64,000 nt of DNA from Acanthochromis polyacanthus. Lineage: Eukaryota > Chordata > Actinopteri > Pomacentridae. Location: the NCBI RefSeq assembly GCF_021347895.1, contig NC_067120.1, positions 16,601,361-16,665,360 of the forward strand. Direction: 5' to 3'. Shown one piece after another: positions 1-12,180 of this stretch (the first letter of the stretch is position 1; each line of letters opens with the position of its first letter). The translations under genes were made by a program, and so were the position numbers. The notes under the pieces are model-generated. The model was not told where the DNA came from and searched no databases. It saw only the letters and a list, made by a program, of their open reading frames with translations.

Positions 1-3000
1 TTCATTCTAAAGATATTTAGTCAAAGAAAACTTTAGCATATACACCAAATTGTACTTTAAATATCTCCTACATTCTCCACTTTTGCAGATGTGTTACAAA
101 AGATAAAGATTCTCTTTTATGTTCATTACTGAAGTCATACCGTGTGCTTTTAATGCTGTACTGGGCAGTACTGCTGGGGAGCAAAGTATTTGCATGGAAA
201 TGAATAACTGTGGAGATTGCAACTATAATTTTAACTCGTAAAACTCAATCACTTTATATTGTGATGTATCACACGGTTAATGTCAATTAAACAGACTTTC
301 AAGACACATAATGCTATTTAATTAAACTATCAATATGTAATAATCTACGGATATAGCTAAGACATAATTTGTGACATCTGTGAAATCTGAAGGTGCTGTG
401 CTTTTTGCAACTTTAAACAAAGTCCGTGAAAGAACAACAAATCTATATTAATTTCATAATAAACGGAGAGAAAATCTTACATTAATGGAATCAGCGTTTG
501 GCTTTTAGAAGGCTGAAAATGGTTAATAATCTGAGCAAGCTATAAAGAGACAATTCATAATCTATGGAAATATTTCATAATATTACTGCCATAAGTTTGT
601 TTAGCTTATTGTGTGTCATGTAGCTGTTGATGTCAAAATGTATTAAAATAATACGAGGGCGGTGAATTGTGTTATCATCAAATCATAGCAGACTTTAGGA
701 TATGTTCATTTTTTAATACCATTTTAGTTAATATTCACAGTTGTTTGTCTGCTGATGATCACTGCGTAAAGGTTTTGGTTTACCTTATTGTCGAATTTAT
801 TACAACAATGTGAAAAAAAAATGAAATCATCATAAAATTAATGAACAAACAGTCCCTCCTGAGTCTCAGTGCTTCATCAACTGATACACACCATGAAGTA
901 AAGCTGGGACTGCGGACTTCACAACCAAACAGGGAACAAAAGATTCCTCAGCTCCCTGTTTTGACTAATGTCAGTAATTGTCTTTGCTGATAACGTGTTC
1001 GCTTTAGGTTTGCTGTTGCCTCTCAGGGCTCCCTTTGATTTGCTGTCAGCCCATTAGATGACATTTCCTTCAGATTGCCTCTCCATGAAGCGCGCTCACT
1101 GACTGAAAGTTAGCATGGCACTCGACAACTTCAGCAGCTTCACTTATGTGCTGCTTTGATGTGCCACAAACTTAGTGTGAGGCGGGCAAGTCAACATGTT
1201 TTCCAATGTAGCACTTTTGACAGTACTTAGTCAACAGCATCTCCAAAGGGCCTGGTCCCGGTTCATCTTCTCATCAACATGTAACGATGACACCGTCGTC
1301 GTGTGTGTGTTCAGTCGGTTCACGGAGTTCTCATCTGTGTCAAAAAAATATGCATGCAAACATTTAAATGTTCCTGATAGTAAATAATGATTTATTGTTG
1401 ATTTTATTGCATCTTAGGAGTGATTGATTTCAAGTCTACAGCCCAGTGAGACTGTAATGCTCATCACACAACAGAAAACACAACTGTTGGATGGATAAAC
1501 ACACCTTGACTCAGGCTGGTATTAAAGAATATCATATTTTATACCTATTTTGCACCACATCTTTAATTTTAAACCATAGTTTTTATGAACTATTTCACTG
1601 TATGTTTACAAAGATCAAAGGTAGCCCATATTAGCTCAATGAGACTGTCAGGCTATGAACATGAAGCTTCCATCCACTGAATTGTTTCGCATAAATCAGC
1701 GCTATTTGAAGGTACAGATTTATAAAGTGATGTTTTTCTTTCAGTTTTGTACAGTGTAAGTAAAGCGTCTGTTCATTATGATCACGTCTTTACAAATTCC
1801 ACAATTATTTATCAAGGAAACAATCACTTATTAATAAGAAAAATTACGAGACATCACTTAAATGTCAACTAAATAACCGTCCGATTTCAATAACAACCGC
1901 CTTCTAATTAGCAAAACAAAAACAAAATAAGCTTATTCAAAAACTGTTTTGATTGTGTTCTTTTTGTTAAGTTTAAATAATCATGGCAGATATTTCTTTT
2001 TTGGCAATATATCAAATTTTTTAAGGAAAATAATTAATTGTGTCTGTGTCTGAGAAATCAATTTCAACTAAGTTACCCGTTACAAAAACACCTCTCAAGG
2101 AAGTGTGTTAATTCCAGATCACATGACCTGCTCCACATGATGTCACTTCCTCCTGAAGAAAAGACTGGCAAGACTCCAAGGCCTTCTGAGTTATTTAAAA
2201 TAGTGTGTGATTCAAGTGTGGAATTATAGCATGTCAACAGATTTACTATAACATCTTTGTAAATAACTTTCAATTTTAATTTTACTATATATAATGTTTG
2301 AAAAGAATCTTTCTCTAAAAATGCCATGTGATGTTTGGTTATAGGCGGCCATGTTGATTTTGGCCCTGAAAGCAGCAAAAAATGTCAACTATGATACAAA
2401 AAGTCCTGCAATTATATATTGACCCATATACTGGACGTCATGTTTATCGTGATACAGACACAAAAACTAATTGACTGATAAACTATGATTTCCAAAACAT
2501 AATTAAAAAACAATTCAGTAATTACATGTATTGAAATAATATAATAATAGAAGTACTTTTTTGATCCCCAAAGGGAAATTCTGTTGTTAAAGTAGCAAGC
2601 AGAAAGAGTAAAGTGACCACCATCAAAGTAGAAAAATACAAAATATAATAGAAATATAATAGAAAAATGTACTAAGATGTAAAATGCATAATGAAGTGTA
2701 AAATATTCAATGAAAAAAAATGAAAGAAATGTACTTCATTGAAGAACGCATCATAAAGTGCCAAATTCTAATAATGAAAATTTAGTAGAGTAATAATTTA
2801 TGCAAATACTAAGATGTAACAGGCTTGAGAGTCATGTATAAGTGTGTGTGTGTAAAAGGCCAAGACAGTTTGCGTACATACAATCTTCAGCTAACACACT
2901 CATGCTGTATGTGTCTCCATTGTGTTAGGTGACTAAAAGCAGAACAGAGAAGGCAAACTAAAGTCACACAACAAGGCCTCGGCCCGCTCAGCTGCTCTGT

Positions 3001-4103
3001 GATCAGCAGATTTGGTGTGACCGCTCAGAGATCTGCTGGGAAGGGGAGTGTTGTTAAGTCACTGAACAGCAACAAAGCACACACACAGCACAGCTCACAG
3101 TCTCCTGAGCGGTGACTCATGTTGGCATGTTGGGTGTTGTTGGAGGCTTCCTGACCCCTCAGAGTGGCCAGAAGCAGGGAGGCTGACGAAGGTGATCGGG
3201 TGAAGAAAGTGCAAGAAAGATCCTGAGCAGTCATGCTTATCAGACATGTTACCAGCAGAACATTTGTCCGTGGATGGAAGGGAGAAACAGAGCAACCAGG
3301 CACCAGGCAAGTACTGAGGATCTGAGCAGAATTAAGCTGAGCTGATCATTTTAAGATACACTAACACACTTGATGTGAAGCTGTAATTAGTCAACAAAAT
3401 GCTAATAGTTTATGCTAGTTTACGCTGAAAGATTTAAGCATTTCTCCAAGAAATGTCCTACTGGGACCTTTGACACAATCAAAGCATCATGAGACACTAA
3501 AAGCTCCTCATTAAACTAACCTAATTACACCGTGGTCGATTGAAAAGAGCTTTCAGGCAACATCCACGCTAACTTTGATATGATCAGGGAGGAGTCTCCA
3601 TCCTATTTGTCCAACATCACACTATTCTGGTTAAAAAAAAAATCCTGACTGCTACCGTCATTAATATCTTCCTTTTTTGACGCTACCAACATCTTGCGTA
3701 AGAACAACCTGTTTTAACAGGTCAACTTTCTTTTGTAGTGCTTCAAGGTAGTACATCTTTAAAATCAGCCCAGGAAATCCTTTCTGCGTCTGACCCTGTG
3801 AACAGAGGAAATACCATCAATACAGACCTCATCAGCAGTAAGTGGAAAACAAGAGACCTGTACAGCAAACAATACAGTGAACAAAACCCGAAGCTGTTGT
3901 TCTTATTAGCGGTTTGTCACAAGAAAACGCAGAGAGATTGAGAAGCAATGCAACATTAAGTGAGATTTAGATTTTGCAGCCTTACCAAACACAAGACTGA
4001 TATTGTCCTTAATTTGTGTAACTAAACAAATGACAGTGTTTTTAGCTCCAAATCTGTTCTGCAGTCTGTCCCTCTGCGCTTAGAATATTCAAATCACTCT
4101 GAT
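1..4103. other. Noncoding DNA upstream of the I-mfa gene
   Basis: AT-rich intergenic or large-intron DNA. Open frames here are short, lack recognisable homology and are not flanked by convincing splice sites. Upstream exons of the I-mfa domain gene could lie here or beyond the window edge, but none could be identified. A repeat-like segment lies near 2540-2600 and is listed separately. Short GT runs occur near 2840. Confidence 0.6.
2540..2600. repeat. LINE 3'-tail-like fragment
   Basis: The text around 2556-2590 (ttgatccccaaagggaaatt) resembles the 3' end of retrotransposons widespread in fish genomes, whose tails read like 'ctttattgatccc..ggggaaattc'. Only the short tail is visible and no coding part is present. 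Assignment is by recognition of the phrase only. Confidence 0.4.
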
Positions 4104-4628
4104 TTAACCCTTGTGTTGTCCTGTGGATCAAAATTGACCCCTTTTAAAGTTTGAAAATGTGGGAAGAAAATATCTTTTCCACAGTGAAACTTCTGATGTT
4201 TACATTTTCAACATTTTTGGGAAATCTTTGATGGAAAAAAAGAAATGATAAAAATGTTTCTTCAAAAAAAATCAACCAAAATCCAGCGAATTTCGCTGGA
4301 TTTTGGTTGATTTTTTTGTGAATGTTCTTAAATAAAATATTAGAAGTTTTACTGATATATACATAATCAATTTAGATATTTTTGGGATTTTTTTAGAAGA
4401 TTTTTACTCATTTTTGAAAATATTTCCAAGAATTTTCTTGCCACATTTGTGGGATTTTTTAAAAAAAATAAAACTTTAAGGATTTTTTTAAGGAATTATT
4501 GGAATTGTCTTCCTGAAGGATTTGCAAATTTTCAGAAATTGGGGACTTTTTTTTCTGAATATTTGTATTTTTTCAGACAAGGAAACAATATTTTTGGTGC
4601 CCGTAAATGAGGACAACAGGAGAGTTAA
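4104..4628. mobile_element. TTAA-flanked MITE with internal hairpin
   Basis: TTAA occurs at both ends (4104-4107 and 4625-4628). The imperfect inverted ends read CCCTTGTGTTGTCCT on the left and, on the opposite strand, CTCTCCTGTTGTCCT on the right, matching at about 12 of 15 positions. A TTAA target is typical of piggyBac and Kolobok elements. There is no coding capacity. The interior holds a perfect 26-bp inverted repeat (4265-4290 and 4292-4317) with a one-base spacer. The element ends about 65 bp before the splice acceptor of the I-mfa exon at 4694. Confidence 0.6.
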
Positions 4629-4693
4629 AATCTGCACTTTTGCTGTTCTGCAAAAATCATGCACTGTCCCTCCATTTCTGTCTTTCTGCCCAG

Positions 4694-4957
4694 CCCAGCC
4701 TCAGCCTGCTGCAGCTCTACCGGCAGCAGAGGCCTCACAGGAGGCAGCAGTGCTGAAGAAGCCTCTGGGTCACCTCCAGAAGCCCACCTGCCCACAATGC
4801 GGCCTCACAGTTCCAGACCACAGATTCCCTCCTCTCTCTCCGAGCCTCAGCCGGCTGCAGGGCTCCAAGCTGTCGGTGCACAGCGGCAGCAGCAGAAGGA
4901 GCAGGAGGAGCGGCAGCAGTGTGCCTGGATCACACCAAACTGCTGCTACACCTGCCG
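4694..4957 (+). CDS. I-mfa domain protein (MDFI/MDFIC-like), penultimate exon
   Basis: Proposed internal coding exon encoding the linker before the cysteine-rich domain. The acceptor is ctgcccag ending at 4693, with an alternative AG ending at 4698; a pyrimidine-rich tract precedes it. The donor is CTGCCG|gtaggt at 4957/4958. The chosen frame leaves one base (G) that joins AC of the next exon to make Asp, so the frame runs directly into the I-mfa domain; the other two frames do not. The peptide contains a CxxC pair (CPQCG) and a Ser/Arg-rich basic stretch (SSRRSRRSGSS), comparable to the low-complexity region before the domain in MDFI and MDFIC. Upstream coding exons and the start codon were not found, so the gene model is incomplete at its 5' end. 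Confidence 0.65.
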
Positions 4958-6035
4958 GTAGGTAAAACAATAAAGCTGTCTTTTATAGACTATCTGCTTA
5001 AGTAGACTTCTATTCAAGTGCTAGCATAATTGCACAAGAGTTTTCTAATCATCAATTAGCCTTTCAACACCATTAGCTAACACAATGTAGCATTAGAACA
5101 CAGGAGCGGTGGTTGCTGGAAATGTTTGATGTAATTCAGTTAATTTACCTTATTTTCAGCCATTATGGAAAAATGTGCATCCAAAAATGTTTGAAACTTG
5201 TTCCTTCAAACGTGTTACCATCAAAGATAATCAAACTTTCTGTACAAATGCAGCCCTTAAAAGTTTCTCATAGACTTTGCTGCACTTCTTCGAGTTGTAT
5301 CAAAGCGTGCGATGGGCCACTTCTTGTTTATCATTGTGTTCATGTTGCTATCTCTATGAAGTTATGCATTAAATCAATACGGTAGCCACACATAATGCTC
5401 CTTTTTTCCATCTACACACAGGCATTAGCATAAGTTATATGTGGGGGGTGTATAATTTGGGCAGTTAAGCAGGAAAACGCTGGACCCCACTCCCCAGGGA
5501 ATTCTGCCATCTCCGTTTCATTTACTTCCTTGAGTAAACAGGATAAAACAGCTCGATTTGCATGAGCTCACACGCTACCTGGTCCTTGTGAGGATGAAAA
5601 CTGGAGCTTCGTAACGATGCAGCGGTTGGGATCGCAGGAGATGCACTGGAACTCTCCGGTGGGGTTAATGTATGCAATTTCATCTGCACCTAATTTGGGT
5701 AGCAGAGCAATTATCTTGTGACAGCTTCCTCCTAGTTGTTGTTCATCACTGGCAGCCTCTGTGGCCTTTCTGATTTTCCCCCGAGGACTGAACAAAGCTC
5801 TGTGATTAAGTAAACACAATCACACTTGATCACCGCAGCAGAAGAGTTTCTCTTTTAAGTACTACCTGGCACCGCAAACAAACATGCGACAGATTAATTT
5901 AGGGTTAATCGAGTCGCTGATCCCCATGTTTGATGGTGCGACAGCCTCTTAGAACACACAACCTTGTTTGGTGACCTCAGACAGGATATTTGTTGCTACA
6001 TCACTTATCTGTTTCCCTTTTTTTCTCCTCATCAG

Positions 6036-6307
6036 ACTCGTGTTTTCACCTGCTGCTGGCGTGTCTGTCCTGTCAGTGCTCGGTGCTGCTCCTGGGCCTG
6101 CTGGAGGCCTGCTCCTGCTGCCTTTACGCCGTCTGCTCGTCCTGCTGCGACGCCTGCGCTCGCTGCTGTTCGGCCATCCGGGAGGCGCCGGTGGAGGAGC
6201 TAAACTGCGACGCACACTGCCACTCGGTTCTGTTCGAGTCCTGCTGCGAGCCAACCGAATGCCTCGAGTTTTGTCTGGAGTGCTGCGAGATCTGCCATCG
6301 CAGCTAG
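6036..6307 (+). CDS. I-mfa domain protein (MDFI/MDFIC-like), last exon
   Basis: Terminal coding exon, acceptor tcctcatcag ending at 6035, stop TAG at 6305-6307. It encodes about 90 residues with 22 cysteines, ending ECLEFCLECCEICHRS. That ending matches the C-terminal signature of the I-mfa family (CCES..CLEICMECCGICF in MDFI/MDFIC). Known family members retain MyoD-family or other transcription factors in the cytoplasm or modulate them, and MDFI/MDFIC also bind Piezo channels. The middle differs from classical MDFI: it has a hydrophobic leucine-rich start and the insert AIREAPVEELNCDAHC. A divergent or MDFIC2-like paralogue is therefore possible, so no symbol is given. The family assignment is strong; the exact orthologue is not. 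Confidence 0.8.
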
Positions 6308-6639
6308 GACGTTCTCAAGACAAACGTCGAGACTCAACATATACATTAAAACTAACGTAGAAGTCCTACAGTGATGTCACACGAAACCAAGAATCATCTC
6401 ATACACGTGGCCCTCAACAGAACAATCTGTCATTCTTTGGGATGAGTAATATGATACATTAGTTTTATTGCAGCCCATATGACTGAAGGGAGATCTGATG
6501 TTGGTGCTACACATTCATCTTATTTGAAGGGAAATATTCCTTATATGTCAGACCAAGTACATCGACAATAGTTCAACTGGAAGTAAATTTTACATTTTCA
6601 CATTTTTTCCAATGTGAAAAATCCTTGTAGCCAAATTGA

Positions 6640-7140
6640 CAGTTTTTTGGTCACTCATTCTTACCATTTACTTTGGCAGACATGACGTCAGCAGAGAAAT
6701 CAACCATGACGACTCATATGTAGGAACCTTTTCAGTCCGCCAAGGAACATGGCAGTTATGTGGCGATCGGTGTACGTTTGTCTGTCTGTGTGCAACATTA
6801 CTCAAAAACAGACCAACGGATTTCGATGAAATTTTCAGGGAAGGTCAGAAATGACACAAGGACCAATTGATTAGATGTTGGCAGTGATGCGGCTTATAGT
6901 CTGGATCCACGGACTTGTTAAAATTTTCTGTATCATTGCGAGATCGCGGCACAGTGTCACTGTAACTATGACAAGTGAACACTATGTCTGCTGCCTGCTG
7001 GTGATCACATGATTGCGATCCTACTACAAATCCACCGCTGTGGACTTATCGAGACTTATTCATTTGAAATCATACAATGATTGAGCAGCACTGGTGGAAT
7101 ACTGCGCTCTCCGAGTGCTTTTCTTCGCAGTTGATGAAAA
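6640..7140. repeat. Dispersed fish repeat (class uncertain)
   Basis: The segment contains several phrases I recognise from a dispersed repeat in fish and other animals. These are a 'gatcggtgtacgtttgtctgtctg' section, 'aacggatttcgatgaaattttcagg', 'aaggtcagaaatgacacaagga', and the closing 'ctgcgctctccgagtgctttt'. No transposase or reverse transcriptase is visible and the ends were not resolved. The short + frame at 6636-6854 belongs to this repeat and is not a gene. Confidence 0.5.
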
Positions 7141-10100
7141 AAATAAAAATCTGGATCGGTTGTTCCAAATTATACTTTTTGTAACGACTGACAATAAATG
7201 ACATTAAGGTTAGGACATAACTCTAGTTCTATGAGTATGTCTACCTCCGGCCATCGCTTGCCCCTGGTTTCCCTGCTTCCAGTTTTCATTCAGTTTTAGT
7301 TTTTCAGTTAGTTCTCTGCTACAAAGAAGAGACATGAATTTCCCACAACTACTTTGTCATCTATGAACGCAACAACCATGCTGACAACAGAAAAGAATAG
7401 ATGCATTATTTATCTCCTCTCTGATTTCTTGGAAAATAGATTCCAAAACCTTTTGAAATATTAAAACAAATTTGTCAAGGTCATTTGTTGTCTTTATTAA
7501 ATCCCTTTGAAAAGTCACAATGCATAAAATGGAAACCAGTGTGGGACTCATTAATAATCTAGTATTGTTGTTCTTGAGAAAATTACTGCACTACTAAGTA
7601 GTAATTATTTCTTTGATAAACAAGCAAAGACAGCAGAGAGCCTCGCTGCTGAGCGTTCAAGATCCAGGCTTTATTCCACAGAAACACCTTTTGTCTGTAC
7701 ATGAAGTTGCATTTAATGATGGCGACCCAACAAGACCTTGAACGAGAGGGGTCTACCTCTTTACTCTCTTTATTTGGGTTCTAATGTTATAAGATTACAG
7801 GTTTGACTTCTCCCTGAACAGCTCTTTGCAGCTGAGGAACGGGGCGACGCAAAACTTGTCAGCTCTTCCTTGAATCCCGTTTCAGATTTGTCATGTGAAG
7901 CACTTAGAACATAAAAGGATGCTTATTCTCTCCAGATCTCCGAAGATCTAAGCCGGCTCCTTTAAAGTCGCGGTGCGAGATGACAGCAGAGAGGCAGAGT
8001 AAACAGCCAAAAATAAAACAAAGTGGCGATAAAGACGACGCTGTCAATCTGTCCGGGCGAGCCAAGAGGCTCATTTAAATCATGTTAGAGCAAGAAAATC
8101 AAATTTAAGCATCTCTCCTGCCCACAACACATTCGGATTCCGCTGGTGACAAGAAGCAGCGCTGACGTCTAATTTAGTGCATGGCGAGTACACACCATCG
8201 AATAAACACTCAGGTTTGTTCCACTTGTCCTCCTCAATTTGTTCTAGCCTTTACCCACGGCTGATGTCTCCTGCCACAAGTCACAAACAGCTGATACTGT
8301 CACATTCCTACATATATATAATGCAGCCACACACACACAAATAAACAGTGTGAGGAAGGATCTATATATTCTGTTTGAGTTGGAATCATAAACACGATAA
8401 ATCAAATGATTCAACGATGACATTGACGTGACGCCGCTTCTCATATGACGGTGGTAAAAACAAAAGCAATTAAACGCCCAAGAGTGATTAGAACATCAAT
8501 AAATCAATCAAACGACATCTTGGTGGCAGGTATTCTGTTCACTGATTAATCATTTAAGCTATTTTTAAGCAATAAGCTTCACTTTACTCTGTTTGTTGTA
8601 ATGTGTTCTAATTGTAATGAGTTAAATATCTTCAGTCTTTGTCGGACAATAAACTGTTTCCATACATCACACTGGACACTTTGGATATTTTTTCTAACAT
8701 TGTGTTGACGACATAAATACCCAATAAACTTAATAGAAAAATATTTTGCAGATGAAAGAAAAATGCTGCATAATAATAGTAACTAAAAATTAAAAAGAAA
8801 AATAATAATGTGATAAAATATGAGTCATAGAAAAAGGGAAAGTGGAAGCACTGAAAATAAAAATCTAAATTATTTCACATAATTGGTGGCATTTCTATGC
8901 TAGATTTGGAATACATTACACACATTATTTATATTTTTTAAATTCAAAATTCACTTAATTTAAGAATATCTCATCAAATCACAGAGGATACCTTTTACAT
9001 CTATTTTCTCCTTTGAGTCTTTTGAATTTATTGCGACACAGTGGAAGTGTATTTTCTACAGTTGATGGACTTCAGCTGATTAAAGTATTTTTTTCAGCAT
9101 TTCTCAGACAGAATCGTTTCACTGCAAGTATAGAAAGGCGTCTAAAGACAAATAACATGAGGTCTCAATTGATATTTTGATTTAATTTGAACTTATCTCA
9201 GTGAAAGAAATAGATACTTCCTATTGATTTTGCATTCATGTCAGAAAATTACATCAAAAAAATAAAAGTCTAAATGGTAAGACATAAGAAGACGTGAGGG
9301 GAGTGTCAAATAGTTTAAAATGTCTGATTTGAGAACTTTTGAATTCTCCACATAAAATACATGCGGTATCAATGAATAATTAGACAACTAAGAACTTTTC
9401 AAGACTGTTTATGCAATTTTTTTTTCTCAGAGTTGTGCACTTATTCTGATAATAGTGTCTCATATTGTTATTTAGTGTCACGGACAGTCAAAGTTTGAGA
9501 TGCATTTGCACAGCTGTGTCGCTGTAGTTACATTTATAAATAAAATGGGGCTCAGTTGACAACCTCATCACGCGCGGGAGGCTTGAGGTTTAAAACCGAC
9601 ACCTTGTTTTTCCTAACAGTTTGTTGGACTGGCAGTCGGAGATAACAAGACTGGGCATCACAGACGGAAGATGACCCAGTGAGGAGCGGTTTGTTTTAAA
9701 CTTGAGTTGCTTTTCAAAAAAACAACGCTTTCAACGCTTTTTTATTCAGGATCTGTCTATTTGTATTCTCGCCTGCCTCCAAAGCTTCGTGACAATGGTT
9801 GTAACCTCCTCAATCAAAACAAGGTTTATGTGTAGCGTATGAAGTGGCGTCTACTGAAAAAAGGGGAAATAATAACACCTAATAGTCAGTCTGTCAGATG
9901 TGCCCATCTTGCTGTAAAGGAAACAAAAATAAATGTAACCAGATTTGAATATCTAACACTTGAGGCTGACGCGGAGAGGACGGATCAAAGGGAAGAGAGA
10001 CACACCAGAGGGGGGCAATCATAAACACATTGTCTCATTTTAATAAGTGAGGGAAATGGTTTCTAAACTGGCGCATACCATCAGGTTTCATGTGTTTGGG

Positions 10101-11639
10101 AGTGCGAGAGGAGGGGGAGCAGTGAAGTACATCAAAACATAGCTAATGAGGGTTGGGTTAAAAAACGGCTGTGCAGAAAGTATTGATGGCAAGCTGCATT
10201 TTTATTTTCTATAAAATAAACCTGGAATCTAAAGCAAGTTCTGCACACATTAAACACAGAATAAGGAGTATTTAATCATAAGAGGGGCCAGTACTACATA
10301 TACGTATGTATATATGCACATACACTCAGTTGAAGTTAGTAAGAAGGTTATGCATTTTTCAGCTTGCTATTCTGTACCTTAATATAACTATTAAGTCATA
10401 TACTCGGAATCTGTTAGATCCAGCAAATATAAACCCTTCAAATACAGTAAGATGAAGGTCTGAGATGTCCTCTGAGTGCGCCTATTATTTTAATACATGT
10501 AGTTTTTGTTTAATAAGTAACACCTGCAATAAATTAACCTGCTTGTTACAAAATAAAAGAATACAAAAAAAAAACGGTACAACAATTCGAGGTTATATTC
10601 ACCTTAAACATGTTGACTGTACCAAAGCTTATTCGATTAACTTAGTAAATTTTATATTATGTCTTAAAAAGTCCGTGTCCTTGTGTTTATTGTTTTATGT
10701 GGATGATGTTTCGTATAGATTTAAATCAGATCACAGAACCAAACCACATCATGTCAACCCAGGTCCATCAACTAGTCATATGTTTAAATGAAGCAAAGTT
10801 AAAAGGCAAGTATTTACTAAAGGGTTGCGTACCAATCCAAACGAGTTACACTAAACACTGGTGAGTTATTAATAACCATTTTCCACCTAGTAAATGGCAG
10901 CTGTAGCTTCCGCAGACCCATTTTAACTGCCCCTCCTGACAAAACTAACGTTTTCTTGCTAATGTAATACCAGTTCAGAAATAATTTGGAATGTGGTCTA
11001 TAAATCCGACATGACACCTCTTTCAAATGTTTAATAATGACGTGAATCGCAAAAATGTACAACTACATTTCACAAAAATAACACAATATAGCTCATATTA
11101 CAAAACGTTATGTCCCTATTGCTTGACAGAATATGATTTCTCAACATTAGTTCATCTAAACTTGTTACAGTATTCATGAACGATAAAAATAAGAAATGTT
11201 TCACTTCTGGTGGCCCTTAAAGCAAGCTGACCAAAAGCTGATATGACAGTTGTGTGAACGTAATCACCCTGCTTCTGTAGCCAAAGAGTGTCCAGCTCGT
11301 CTTTTTCAAGTATATCATGCTCAGTTTAAAAAAAAAAAGAATAAATAAAATAATAAGAATAACAATACTTAACGTAAGACCAAGACAGATATTGCACCAT
11401 CTGATGGCACGTACCAAATGTAGTATCTTGGCAAAATTAATAATAATGATGCATACAAATACTTAGAAATACAAATTTAGCAACACCAATATTCACAAAT
11501 AAAAATCCAAACCACGATCCTGTGTATATACACACACACTAGATATGAGAATAAAGCTGGTAGAGATTAGACAGAACTTTTTTGAAGGAACAAATACTTT
11601 CGAGGTTGTTTTTAACTGGACCTATCAATAATGCAATAT

Positions 11640-11680
11640 TTATATATCGATCGATATATATATATATATATATATGTATG
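11640..11680. repeat. (TA)n microsatellite
   Basis: Runs of TA with interspersed TATG and ATCGATCG lie about 220 bp beyond the ankrd26 stop codon, probably within or near its 3' UTR. Confidence 0.85.
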
Positions 11681-11903
11681 TATAAAACTCATGCCCTTTG
11701 CTCCTGAGTGGTTAAGTGCAATGTGCATCATATTTTCTTTCTTTCATAAAAGACGATAAAGACGTACAGATCTGTATTCTTAGCGTTGGCCTCAAGAGTT
11801 GCTGCAATCATTTTTTTAAAAGTTTTTAATGGCTGAAACATAAAACTTGACTGCAAGCAGCTGGGATTTATAGCAGGTCCCATTATAACGTCTGTGTGTG
11901 TAG

Positions 11904-12180
11904 TCAGATCCTACTGTTCTTCTTCAGTACCTCCAAGTACTGCTGCGTTGCCCTGCTAACAGGGTCCAGCTCCACTCTGGAGGCAGAACCAACAGGGGAC
12001 AGTCGGGCCGAGGCAGCGTCCAGCTCTGCTGTGGCTGAGAAGCAGAGAGATATTACAGTTAGTTACACGGTGCTACCATAGTTAATAAAATAATCATAAC
12101 AAGCAGGATTTATTCCTCGTTCCAGCGTACTCACCGCTGCTTAATTCCTTTGATATGTTTCTATCCAACTCACTCTGCAT
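11904..12180 (-). CDS. ankrd26: ankrd26 exons 41-42 (C-terminal tail)
   Basis: Exon 41 is 12135-12180 (46 nt, MQSELDRNISKELSS). Exon 42 is 11904-12034 (131 nt), ending VSRATQQYLEVLKKNSRI and stop TGA. Acceptors ccccag (after 12180) and ttctcag (after 12034) and donor GCG|gtgagt (before 12135) are all good. The peptide aligns with the known ANKRD26 ending, in which a YLxKMxxELxxNIxxEL helix is followed about 40 residues later by a ..SQEYVxILKKKY.I terminus. Exon 40 ends in phase 0 at 14339, exactly what exon 41 needs. These exons are easy to miss because the exon 40 frame runs four codons into its intron before stopping. Confidence 0.88.

Larger units (their letters stand above)
6308..11903. 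other. Intergenic region between the I-mfa gene and ankrd26
   Basis: No gene is supported. The two flanking genes converge here, so both 3' UTRs should lie at its edges. It contains a dispersed repeat near 6640-7140 and AT-rich DNA with (TA)n near 11640-11676. The stretch 7620-8200 is less AT-rich and free of obvious repeats; nothing in it could be identified from sequence alone. Confidence 0.55.

Noticed and set aside
4770..4970. - strand frame with a leucine run near 4.9 kb
   Set aside because: Antisense of the Gln/Ser/Arg codons in the I-mfa exon; no other support.
5968..6360. 130-codon frame overlapping the I-mfa last exon
   Set aside because: Different frame from the Cys-rich domain, Leu/Arg-rich by composition; splice phase supports the I-mfa frame.
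6636..6854. 72-codon + frame near 6.7 kb
   Set aside because: Part of a dispersed repeat recognised by its conserved phrases.
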